The notes under the pieces were generated by a model. The model was given only the letters and a program-made list of their open reading frames with translations, was not told the origin of the DNA and did no database searches. Positions 54,893 through 64,000 of a DNA stretch of 64,000 bases are shown here, in pieces. The translations under genes were made by a program, and so were the position numbers. This DNA is from Catonia carolina. Its lineage: Eukaryota > Arthropoda > Insecta > Hemiptera > Achilidae. The stretch's first letter is position 1, and the number at the start of each line of letters is the position of its first letter. The DNA is taken from contig JAQMRL010000014.1 in NCBI GenBank assembly GCA_035578175.1, positions 10,826,274 through 10,890,273 on the forward strand, in the 5' to 3' direction.

Positions 54893-55265
54893 AAACCTTT
54901 TTATTTACACTCAATCTGTTTGTTACAGGGGTAAAATAAATAGTTCTGTTTCTTATCACATGGTTAGGCAATTAAATGGCTGAATCAATAAGGAACAGAA
55001 GAGTTAGAGGTGTAAAAGACACTAATCAGAGTTATCTCTTCTGGAAGTAATAAATTTTTAATTAAACAGCCAGACCCTGTGGTGAATTAAGTGAAGGAGT
55101 CATTTGCAGAGTGAAAAATATGTGTTTTTCAGTGGGCATGCTGATAAGCGTACTTTTCCACTCAGTGAGGAAGGAAATTATTGTAAACCACCTCTTTCCT
55201 CGTTTTACTTAGTAAAATCTGTAGAGGTTCAAACCAGCCTTTCGGCTGTTCACCTAAGCAACAAC
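54893..55265 (+). repeat. R2 copy
   Basis: TAAATAGTTCTGTTTCTTAT through TCAAACCAGCCTTTCGGCTG; lies directly against the Harbinger-like fragment. Confidence 0.8.
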
Positions 55266-55362
55266 AGGTAAACCTTGATTTCCTACGTTTATTTACTTGT
55301 CTAACCACTAAATATGCCTCGTTGATTCCTCTTAACAGAAGAACATCATCTTCATCCATCTT
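55266..55362 (-). pseudogene. Harbinger-like transposase N-terminal fragment (tentative)
   Basis: About 32 codons, MDEDDVLLLRGINEAYLVVR then KRRKSRF, with the short acidic then basic start typical of HARBI1-like proteins. Cut at 55266 by the R2 insertion. Confidence 0.4.
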
Positions 55363-55839
55363 GAAAACACAACAGAAGTGAGGGGCGAGTGGTGACAGGT
55401 GAATAACATGCCTTTAGCGCATGCAATAAGGTATGCGTTGACGCATGTTGAATTTGAACGTTGAAAGACAATTAGTTGAAAATGAAAGCGCACGAGCGTG
55501 GACGTTGCCAATGAAAGAGTACCCTTCAATTACAGTAGCACCAACTTAAAAAATAAAAAAGCTATTATTAAATAAATAAAATTATTATATTATTTTGTAC
55601 ATAATGTATAACTAAAATATTTCTTTTTCTTACTTTAATTGGATACAACAAATATGCAGTATTAGTGGCGGATCCAAATCGCGATATTTGTTTACAATTT
55701 TAAATTATAAAATAGGAAGTTTATTTTGGTAGAATACTGGAAGGTTAAATTGAGCGCTGACAATGGGGATACAAGTGCAGCTGTACATTCGCTATGCATT
55801 GTTTTATTTTTATTGACCAGAAACACGAATATAACATTA

Positions 55840-57266
55840 GGGTAAACGCACAGTGAACGCCGGTCGCTGGTGCTGATTCACGCTGACGAGCGCGCATGCG
55901 CATAGTGTGAGAATGTAACTACGCGCATAACCTTAATTCAGTTCTCGGTATTCAATATGAGTTCCAGAACAGCAGAGATGATGAATTATTTCTAATGAAA
56001 AATGTTCACACGAAATTATTAGCATTCAAAGACGATACCGTTAGTAAAATTAACAAGAACAGAAAATTGAACGGCGAGTATCATCATCTTTTTGGCAATT
56101 AAAAAAAGATAGTCAGGTTTTTTAAATACATGAGAATGAATCTGGAAAAGTTTAATTTCATATTGTCAAAAGTAGAACTTCGCTTACAAAAACAATGGTG
56201 TAACTTGCACAAATAACCAATATTATCGGAATAGACTTGATTACTTTGAGGTACATATTCTGAACATTTTGATTACCGATATTCAATATTATAAAGTATT
56301 GATTGGCCAGTAATAATCTTTTAAATCTATTTTTATAAACCTGTGTTATAATTAATTAACTTGTTAGTATTATTATGTTGTTATTATTTATGAATACGTA
56401 TTATACAACGCCAAGTACACTTAGCAACCTGCCAGCAAGCAGCAGGTAGGTTTATACAAACAAACTCGTGAGCTGATATGGGCAGATGACCAGCACGCAG
56501 GTTTCCCCACCAGCGTTTACTGTGAGACGTCTGATTAAAATATAATGACCTATCCTACTACACTCTATTTCACGATCAGAATGCAGTACAGCTCTATGAG
56601 AACCCGTTCTGTTATCAGGCGTACGGAAAACATCAGCCCTCCTCCGTCGACACCATCCGAAGGTCACGGGCAAAAATATTTGGGGTTTCGCTTACCACGC
56701 TCTAACAAGCTTATTTTTAATCAAAAATTCTGAAAAAATACTTTCGCTTTCTAATGAATCGTATTTTATTACGCTGTAAATATTATTATTATATTCTGAT
56801 ATTTAGATAAGAGACCGTACGTATAAGAGAAATGGGTATGACATCTCTCTCTTTATCACCATCACTGTCAGGCCAGGGGAATTTTATTACCATTTTTAGG
56901 CCTTTCCGGACTGTTATTCAAACAAGATTTAAACAATAACTAATTTTTACTTTAAAATAATTAAAATATTCAATAAAATTTACAAACAATCCATTACTAT
57001 AATAATTGTCGGTACCTGATCTTTAAAACAATAAAAAAATTAAGTATGTTTTCGTATTACGTTATTCAATAGGAGTTTGTTAAAATGAGAACGTGTTTTG
57101 GCGCGGAGTCGATATTTTTACTTATTGTAGTAGCGCTCAAACTCCCATATGAGATACATTGCTTATGGACTTTCCATACTGCATTCTGAACGTGAAATCA
57201 ACTATAGCAGGCTCCAGCTTGTAAGCGACCAGCGACCAGCGACCAGCGTTTACTGTGCGCTCACCC
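55840..57266 (+). mobile_element. PIF/Harbinger-type element, degenerate
   Basis: Ends GGGTAAACGCACAGTGAACG and, at the right, its inverted relative CGTTTACTGTGCGCTCACCC, flanked by TTA (55837-55839 and 57267-57269), the 3-bp target of PIF/Harbinger. AGCGACC is repeated three times before the right end. Inside, 56060-56215 retains protein-like pieces with breaks (GEYHHLF, KYMRMNLEKFNFILSKVELR) typical of the HARBI1-like N-terminal region. The DDE core is missing. Confidence 0.8.
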
Positions 57267-57269
57267 TTA

Positions 57270-57639
57270 GACATGGTAACGTTGGTGGGTGCAGGGGGAG
57301 AGAAAGCGCTCCGTTTACGTAGTCAGCATCGGAAAATTTTCATGCGGGCTACTCTACTATGATTTAATTTCTTTAAAATTCAAATATTTTTAAAAAGATT
57401 CAAATTATTTTCCTTTAAAATAGTAAATTAAAAATTTATATTAAGAGTCTGATGAATACGTACGTATTTAAATATCCAGAGGTACTCTTAAAGACAGATG
57501 GACGGACAGTAATCGGGGCCAACAACTTAAAACAAATCGGACCTAAAGTTAATTTAACAAAGTCATACAACAGAAACACTTACTATCTTATTGTAAATAT
57601 AATTGACGTAATTCTGTAACTAAGAAGTAAAGGGGTTTA
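57270..57639. other. Intergenic, nothing recognised
   Basis: AT-rich; no gene or repeat end visible. Confidence 0.35.
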
Positions 57640-57960
57640 CTCTATTTTGGTGATTTTTCGGGGGAGCCAAAAAGTAGAAATATTTTCTTTTCATCATTGT
57701 AAAAGTCTGGTGAGAAAATTGTATTTTTAGAGCATAAAAATTTAGAACATGACGTGATTTTAAAAGAAATTGTAGGAGCCGTTTTACTACTATTTCCGGT
57801 AGACCGATTTTGATGAAAATATTCATGTTGCGTCCTCTAATTGCACCTAACTTAAATTTTAGGTTTCAACTTGAAACTTGTTTCGCTCTTGAAATATTTT
57901 GTTCACACACAGACAAACTACAAGAGATAGCAACAAATGGTTTTCGAATCCAAAATCTAC
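57640..57960 (+). repeat. R1 fragment
   Basis: CGTTTTACTACTATTTCCGGTAGACCG and CTTGAAATATTTTGTTCACA phrases; the CA tract is reduced to CACACACAGACA. Confidence 0.6.
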
Positions 57961-57967
57961 ACAAAAA

Positions 57968-58786
57968 GGGTGCTACATAGTACGTATACCACATAGTATA
58001 TACGTACGTATACACGTATAGTACGTATAGTACGTGGCCTACCGCGTTATGTTTAGTGAAATTAGTATTTCTTGATGTGGTAGCACTGTCCCCTAACACT
58101 TTTGGTGTATATACGTACTATACACGTATAGTACGTATAGTACGTGGCCTACCGCGTTATGTTTAGTGAAATTAGTATTTCTTGATGTGGTAGCACTGTC
58201 CCCTAACACTTTTGGCGCGTAAATATTCACATATTTCACAGGTAATGTGATATTAAGAAAAAAGGACAAATTTACAATAATTTACAATAATAATACAATA
58301 ATACTATAACTAATAATATGATAAGTATTCACCCAGTTATTTTTAGTCTGTCTGCACACGGTACACACTGTGAATGTCATTGAGAAAAGCAACAAACAAA
58401 TCAGGTTCTACTTTTCTCATAATTTTCCTTTATATATGGTCAAGATGCGAATGAAATAATTCTTTCGGAACGCCTTTTTTTGTTTTAGAATGTTTATTTT
58501 TGCGTCCAACCACGATCTCTCAATTGCTTGTGTATTGGCTCCTATTAGTGGATCTACATAATTTCGCTGATGGTTAACCGTTGAATGCAGGTAACCTAAT
58601 GTTCACATAACCTGTAAAATATGTAAATATTTTTTAAAACCTATTTTTCACAACCATAACCTAATGTAGTTCTCATAACCTGCAAAATATGTGAATATTT
58701 ACCCGCCAAAATTGCTACCACATCAAGAAATACAAATTTCACTAAACATAACGAGGTAGGTCACGTACTATGTAGTAGCACCAAAA
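57968..58786. mobile_element. Inverted-repeat element with duplicated left arm
   Basis: Left GGGTGCTACATAGTACGTAT and ATTTCTTGATGTGGTAGCA are mirrored by 58700-58786 (TGCTACCACATCAAGAAAT and ACGTACTATGTAGTAGCACC). The left arm part 58011-58120 is tandemly repeated as 58121-58220. No coding frame. Confidence 0.72.
58011..58220 (+). repeat. 110-bp tandem duplication
   Basis: TACACGTATAGTACGTATAG through CCCTAACACTTTTGG occurs twice with period 110 and almost no differences, pointing to a recent event. Confidence 0.92.
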
Positions 58787-58794
58787 AAAGTTAG

Positions 58795-58930
58795 ATGGCC
58801 TGGATTGAGTTTGACGTTCCGGTTTCGATCGAAAGTGGCCCAAAACCGAAAGTCAGAATTAGAAACAACAATAGTGTCATTCGATTTCTTTTAAGAGTAG
58901 ATATGAAAATCACTAATGGTATAATGGTTT
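58795..58930 (-). repeat. R4 repeat
   Basis: GACGTTCCGGTTTCGATCG, TCTTTTAAGAGTAGATA: the reverse of 26190-26340 and 34640-34740. Confidence 0.55.
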
Positions 58931-59095
58931 TTGCCATAAGCCAAAGTAAGCCTTTTTAAAAATTCCCACCAGCCATGAGACGCGTCGTCTCATGAAACGG
59001 ATTTTTTTAACTGAATTTCACCAAAATTGGAGTCAATACCCTTTACCTGAGCGGTACAGAATTTACAATACGATCGATAAAATTAATTCTTATTT

Positions 59096-59413
59096 AATGA
59101 TCCAAAACATATTTATTAATAACAGTTAAAAATAAAATTACAAACGTCATTAAAATATGTGATGACTTGATATTTTTAATTGCACTATTGCAATTTGTCT
59201 CTCTGATTGCAAACTGATTCAAACCTCTTCTTTGTAACATATTTCGAATTCCTCTGACTTCAATTTTGTCTAAATACGTTGTCCTTGATAATATTATACT
59301 ATATAGTTCCGTATTGGGCGAGCAAAACGTTAATACCATGTGACTTGCCACTGCTTTCATCACTTGAACTGTACCGGCAAACTGCCTGTACGTATTACGG
59401 ACCATGGAACCTA
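59096..59413 (-). CDS. Candidate terminal exon of an unidentified gene
   Basis: Minus-strand open frame of about 104 codons, preceded by a good acceptor (a T-rich run then CTAG at 59417-59414) and ended by TAA at 59096-59098. The protein begins SMVRNTYRQFAGTVQVMK and continues IEVRGIRNMLQRRGLNQFAI, ending with a hydrophobic segment (HILMTFVILFLTVINKYV) and a short tail LDH, which could be a membrane anchor or a GPI-type signal. Phase 1 at the acceptor if spliced. I do not recognise the family, and no upstream exon was found up to 61200. Absence of repeat hallmarks argues for host coding sequence, but this is inference. Confidence 0.4.
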
Positions 59414-59533
59414 GAAAAAAATATTTTTTTTATTTATTAATCAATCAAGAAATAACTTTATTTTAAAACATACTAGTTAAATTTTTTCAGGATGCAGTTA
59501 TTTCTTCGGCATTAGCAAATACATTAAATTATA

Positions 59534-60323
59534 CAGTCAAACTTCTATAACTCGAATTTTCCATACCTCAAATTGAATTTCAGTCCCTTCAATCTTCCCA
59601 TGCATTTACCATATTATAAAAGTTATCTATAACTCGAATTCCGCCATTTCTCTAAGTCGAACTTATTATTTCGTTGCTTTTGACATAATTTGTACATATT
59701 CTCAAAATAGCGGTTTTGGTCTTTTGAAATATGTAGGTACATTGCTGCTTCTTTCATTTTAAGAGCAAATGTCTGACCATAAAAGGGTACTGTCCCTCAA
59801 AGTCATCTGATTGCCTTTGTATAAGCCTAACAGGTGTAAACCAAAACAATGAATTTCTTTGAATCGCCGAATGTTTGGTGGACCACAGAAAAATAGAACC
59901 ATAGTCGGTGGGTACAATATATCGTATTCAGCATTTTCTGCGTAATTTTGGAATACCGAATACAATATTTATAGAGTACTTAACACTGCAGCCAATAGCT
60001 AAGCTAAGCCAATAGCTAAGCCTGCCGCATTGGCGTAGTTGGTAATATGCTCGCCTCCCATCATGCGGTCTTGGGTTCGAATAACATTCAGGCACGGCAT
60101 ATTTTCATACGTTACAAAAAAAATATGTACAGTACGCATGTGCAGTAGGCTTACATATTCCACATCTTGTAGTGTACTGTATGTATGTGGAATCTATGTG
60201 GAATATCCTGTTTTGTTGCTTTTTTTAATAATTGCTTTGATTTTATTTTTCCATAACTCGGAATTACTGTAACTCGAATTTTTTCCCTCATCCTTTGAAG
60301 ATTCGAATTATAAAAGTTCGCTG
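59534..60323 (-). mobile_element. pogo/Tigger-type element, degenerate
   Basis: CAGTCAAACTTCTATAACTC at the left and its inverted relative (TTATAAAAGTTCGCTG) at the right, with TA on both sides (59532-59533 and 60324-60325). The CTATAACTCGAA terminal motif recurs subterminally, as usual for this group. A short minus-strand frame (59759-59965) is probably transposase debris. A SINE A is inserted at 60022-60115. Confidence 0.8.
60022..60115 (+). repeat. SINE A head
   Basis: GCATTGGCGTAGTTGGTAAT, CCCATCATGCGGTCTTGGG and TTCGAATAACATTCAGGCAC; the tail is missing. Confidence 0.75.
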
Positions 60324-60599
60324 TATATGGATGTATAAATACTTTAGTTACGAGAATGCCTTTTGCGTGTGAATAGGCTGTGAAGAAGGAAAGTGAAAAT
60401 TTAGCATTGCTGCCAACCTCAACAGTGATACACTACATTTAACTACCGTGTAATTACTACGTATATTTTGTTAGCTGTGGTTTATTCCGAGAAAAGAGTT
60501 TCCTCATAAACATTATGAGAAATAAATATGACCTTTAATATTGCCTACAGCTTAATTACATGACTATAAATGTTTGATTTACTGTTATTACTAGCTATC

Positions 60600-60720
60600 T
60601 TATTCTATTGAAACAAAATCTTCAAGGAATGAATCGCCTTCTTTGTTATCGCTATCACCGTCGTCTTCACTATCGGTCTCACTAGTATTTACCGAACCCT
60701 TCCTTTTTTACCAGATGTCA
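60600..60720 (-). other. Acidic coding-like remnant
   Basis: The minus strand reads TSETDSEDDGDSDNKEGDSF and LEDFVSIE before a stop. Strongly acidic, with no initiator or partner exon; resembles the acidic tails of some pogo-type transposases. Confidence 0.25.
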
Positions 60721-60794
60721 ACAAAACTACGTTAAATTTTTTTTTAAATTTTTTAAATTTTGAAAAAACTATGAAAAATTCGAGTCTGCCCATA

Positions 60795-61175
60795 ACAGAC
60801 AGGTGGAGTGTCAAATTATTTACACTCAATCTGTTCGTTGCAGGGCTAAAATAAATAGTTCTGTTTCTTATCACATAGTCAGTCAATTAAATTACTGAAT
60901 CATTTAAGAACAGAAGAGGTAGAGGTGTAAAAGACACTAATCAGAGTTATCTTCTCTGAAAGTAATGAATTTCATTGTACAGCCAGACCCTGTGGTGAAT
61001 GAAGTGAAGGTGTCATTTACAGAGTGGAAAATATGTGCTTTTCAGAGGGCCCGGCATGCTGATACGCGTACTTTTCCACTCAGTGAGGAAGGCAATGGTA
61101 AACCACCTCACTCCTCGTTTTACTTAGTAAAATCTCTAGAGGTTCAAACCAGCCTTTCGGCTGTTGACCTTAAAA
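60795..61175 (+). repeat. R2 copy, full length
   Basis: Starts ACAGACAGGTGGAGTGTCAA, in which GGTGGAGTGT pairs with ACACTCAATC, and ends TTTCGGCTGTTGACCTTAAA with a poly-A-like run, as a retroposed SINE would. Confidence 0.82.
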
Positions 61176-61207
61176 AAAAAAAAACTATAACTTCTTCACG
61201 CCTTTAA

Positions 61208-61779
61208 CACTTCCAGTACCAACGTCCGAGAAACAGGACGTCAATATATTTTACGTAGTGATAACATCTGGTTTACCGGACGTCCTTAAGTTTTGCATTA
61301 AGTGCCAACGTCCAGATAACCGAAAATTTCCAAAAAAAATTTAAAAAAAAATTAATGAAATAATATATTTTGAAATCTACTCCGAGGCGTAGTAACTAGC
61401 GCACTAGCTTACAAAGCGAAAGGTTCCGGGTTCGATTCCCGGCTAGGATCTGGAAATGTTAACACGTTAAAATCACCGTTAAGGTACTAAAACCCACAGT
61501 AGTTGCTAATGACCAATCTGTCGATACAACTTTAAATAAACTAAAAAAGAACTATTTTGAATACTTTTAGTTTTAGAATGATTTCTTGTTTTATGAACAC
61601 AACAAAAATTAATTTCAGGACTTTTCTTTTTCTTGTAATTTAACGTTGAAATTTTGTCAGCAATGGCATGCTTACCCCTGCAAGTTTTCGAAATAAGGGC
61701 TGGCACTTTTTGTACACCCTTTTACAATTAAATGGTACTATATTTAAAACTTTTAAATATTGTTTTGGCACTGGAAGGG
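61208..61779. mobile_element. piggyBac-type family 2, complete, with nested SINE B
   Basis: TTAA (61204-61207), CACTTCCAGTACC at the left, GGCACTGGAAGGG at the right, TTAA (61780-61783). Inverted relative of 18856-19418, with SINE B (61381-61545) at the matching internal place. Confidence 0.85.
61381..61545 (+). repeat. SINE B, full length
   Basis: GGCGTAGTAACTAGCGCACT (A-box region), GGTTCCGGGTTCGATTCCCG (B-box), a body with GTTAAGGTACTAAAACCCAC and the tail GATACAACTTTAAATAAACT. Confidence 0.82.
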
Positions 61780-61789
61780 TTAATTTCCT

Positions 61790-62134
61790 TCTTCATATTT
61801 CGAATTGTGGAATGCATATTAGGGCCGCAATCTTTAAAAAGAAGATTTTTTTCTACGACAATACACGCCCTGCAAGAATTTCAGCAGACATGACACTTAC
61901 CCTATCATGCAAGTAGAGCGTAAAAATTGTATTAAATGAGGCGAGTTTTTAAAAAATCATAGGAGCCGTTTTTGAGAAAATGTAAAAATGAAAAATGTGA
62001 AAAATTTTCAATAATTTACTACAATTTCCTGTTGACCAATTTTTATGTAAAAGGTTTTTGTCCTCTAGTGGTACCTAACTTAAATTATAAGTTTCAACTT
62101 CGTAGGATGTTCCGTCCTTGCGATATTTTGTTCA

Positions 62135-62205
<71 letters not shown>

Positions 62206-62310
62206 ACACACACACCGATATAACATATCCGATGAAAACTCGATTTCAAAAAATCAACATGAAAACATTACCTTCCTTCCTTATCTATTTATATAGGGCA
62301 AGAGAAAGTA
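61790..62310 (+). repeat. R1 right half
   Basis: GAATGCATATTAGGGCCGCA, AATTTCAGCAGACATGACAC, a (CA)n tract and TATAGGGCAAGAGAAAGTAG. Confidence 0.75.
62134..62216 (+). repeat. (CA)n microsatellite in R1
   Basis: About 40 CA units with few interruptions. Open frames through it (Thr-His repeats) are not genes. Confidence 0.93.
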
Positions 62311-62865
62311 GAAATTAATTGAGCTGGTGTTATGTCTTGTTAGATTGAAAGCAGAGTGAGTTTATTGCTCAATAAACATGTCTGTGTAAAAATCAAAATG
62401 CATAATAGAGTGTAGTATTATAAAAAATGTGCAGATTCAGCTGAGCATACATGTGCAAATAATTTTTAATAGTTTAGGTTAGAAAACATTACATTATTGT
62501 TTTATTAGAGTTTAGAACTATTACAAAAAACCATAGGAAGGCGAGCTCTCCTACGATTGCTGGGCGATCCAATTTGCCATTTTACCTGATTATTAGATTA
62601 GTCCTGGTCAAGTTCCGATTGACTAGTCAATCGTCATTGCTTTCTTTTAGTCGATCATCCTTTACTTATATTTTAAGAGGAGACTGTACTTTGTATCCCG
62701 CTAAAGTTAAATTTTCTATTTTTAGGTACATTTTTCATAGGATTGGTAAAAGATAGGGAAATTAAACTTTAGGCCTACATACCATAGAAGTCTGGTTTCT
62801 TCTCGAGCTATTGACATATTTTCAATTAAATTTTTGAAACATTTTTTTAAATATTGTTGTTGTTT

Positions 62866-63250
62866 AGGTCAACAGCCGAAAGGTTGGTTTGAACCTCTAG
62901 AGGTTTTACTAAGTAAGAACGAGGAGTAAGGTGGTTTACCATTGCCTTCCTCACTGAGTTGAAAGAGTATGCTTATCAGCATGCCAGGCCCTCCGAAAAG
63001 CACTCACTTTCCACCCTGCAAATGACACCTTCACTTCATTCACCACAGGGTCTGGCTGCATAGTGAAATTCATTACTCTCAGAGGAGATTACTCTGACTA
63101 GTGTCTTTTACACCTCTACCTCTTCTGTTCTTAAATAGTTCAGTCATATAAGTGGCTGACTATGTAATAAGAGACAGAACTATTTTTTTTAGCCCTGGAC
63201 CAAACAGATAGAGTGCAATTAAAATAACACTCCACCTGCCCGTTTTGGGC
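62866..63250 (-). repeat. R2 copy, reverse orientation
   Basis: Begins with the complement of the R2 end (GGTCAACAGCCGAAAGG-TGG) and finishes with CACTCCACCTGCCCGTT, the complement of the R2 start. Confidence 0.82.
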
Positions 63251-63861
63251 ATTTTTTTTTAAATATTACGAATAACATAAAATTTTTACAAATTGTTTTC
63301 TAAATTTTTTTACGTATAACTAATTTTTGGAGCACCTGAAGAAGTCATAACAATGTCGGTATATGTGGATATACAAGATAATTAACTGATGAAAATTTCA
63401 GCTGGTAGGTTTATTGGTTTCTGAGAAAAATGTACCTAGTGTTAAAAATTTTAATTTACGGGAAAACGCAAGAAACAAGAAGGCACAAATCGGTAACAAA
63501 ATCTACAAAAATAAGTAAATTTCCCATCAATAGTATTAGAAAGCTGAACCAACAGCTGAGAATACAAAAAACAGTGATGCAGATATTTTAAAAACTTTTT
63601 TAAAATTTTTTTGCACTAAAACGAGTAGTATAAAATTGTGAAAAATAATCGTTCTTGGTAACATGATAATTTTTCTGTAAAACACTTTATAAAAACTTAA
63701 TTTTTTCATAAAAAAAATTATTTTTTTGACGTAATTTAATGTTTTTTTCTGGTAGATCTAGGCCTAAACTATTGAAAAACATAAAAAACCGAAAATCGAA
63801 ATTTTGAGGTAAAACCATCGTGCCAGCTCCCCTTTTAAATCATGCACACAAGAATTCTCAT
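63251..63861. other. Intergenic AT-rich DNA
   Basis: No gene or repeat end seen. Confidence 0.35.
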
Positions 63862-64000
63862 AACGGGCAGGTGGAGTGTTAAATTAATTGCACTCCATCT
63901 GCTGGTTCCAGAGCAACAAAAAATAGTTTTGTTTCCTATCACATAGTCAGCCAAATATATGGCTGAACTATTTAAGAAAAGAAGAGGTATAGGTGTAATA
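63862..64000 (+). repeat. R2 copy cut by the window end
   Basis: AACGGGCAGGTGGAGTGTTA to AAAGAAGAGGTATAGGTGTA. Confidence 0.8.

Noticed and set aside
61972..62318. Open frames rich in Thr-His repeats
   Set aside because: Translations of a (CA)n microsatellite inside R1.

Overview
The window is AT-rich eukaryotic DNA, almost certainly from an insect genome with a heavy transposon load. The evidence is two insect-type seven-transmembrane odorant receptor (OR) genes with spliceosomal introns, jockey- and RTE-type LINEs, mariner, piggyBac-, pogo- and Harbinger-type DNA elements, tRNA-derived SINEs and long (CA)n tracts. The SINE and LINE families resemble ones I associate with Hemiptera, but that placement is an inference. 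There are no operons, bacterial genes or CRISPR arrays.

Host genes. Two tandem paralogous OR genes lie on the + strand. OR1 has exons 6631-7487, 12138-12237, 15264-15365, 15502-15654 and 18599-18655. OR2 has exons 26497-27353, 29865-29964, 34799-34900, 36792-36944 and 41053-41109. I built these models by hand. Exon lengths match exactly between the copies (857, 100, 102, 153 and 57 nt), every junction has GT/AG, and the frame is open throughout, giving 422 residues each. The products are about 85 percent identical by hand count. A third terminal exon sits alone at 50622-50666. A possible terminal exon of an unknown gene lies on the - strand at 59096-59413, and a weak exon candidate at 489-656 (-).

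Layout. 0-6.5 kb: foldback, pogo- and piggyBac-type elements, a SINE and a (CA)n-bearing repeat (R1). 6.6-18.7 kb: OR1, with a near-complete RTE LINE in intron 1, a foldback element, jockey and SINE fragments in intron 2, and a TTAA-flanked element in intron 4. 18.8-26.5 kb: intergenic repeats. 26.5-41.1 kb: OR2, with a perfect-ended foldback element in intron 1, a chimeric DNA transposon and a THAP pseudogene in intron 2, and a minisatellite and a 63-bp palindrome in intron 4. 43.4-54.4 kb: a very large inverted duplication (arms of about 4.1 and 3.5 kb, spacer 3.3 kb) made of mariner, RTE and SINE pieces. 54.4-64 kb: Harbinger-, pogo- and piggyBac-type elements and several copies of a 370-390 bp repeat (R2).

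The two OR genes share ancient intronic repeats, so the duplication postdates those insertions. Each gene has since collected private insertions, and the other copy then serves as a natural empty site. The strongest results are the complete OR gene models, the empty-site proof for a TTAA-targeting element, the large palindrome, and a piggyBac-type element family that carries a SINE at the same internal position in two copies.
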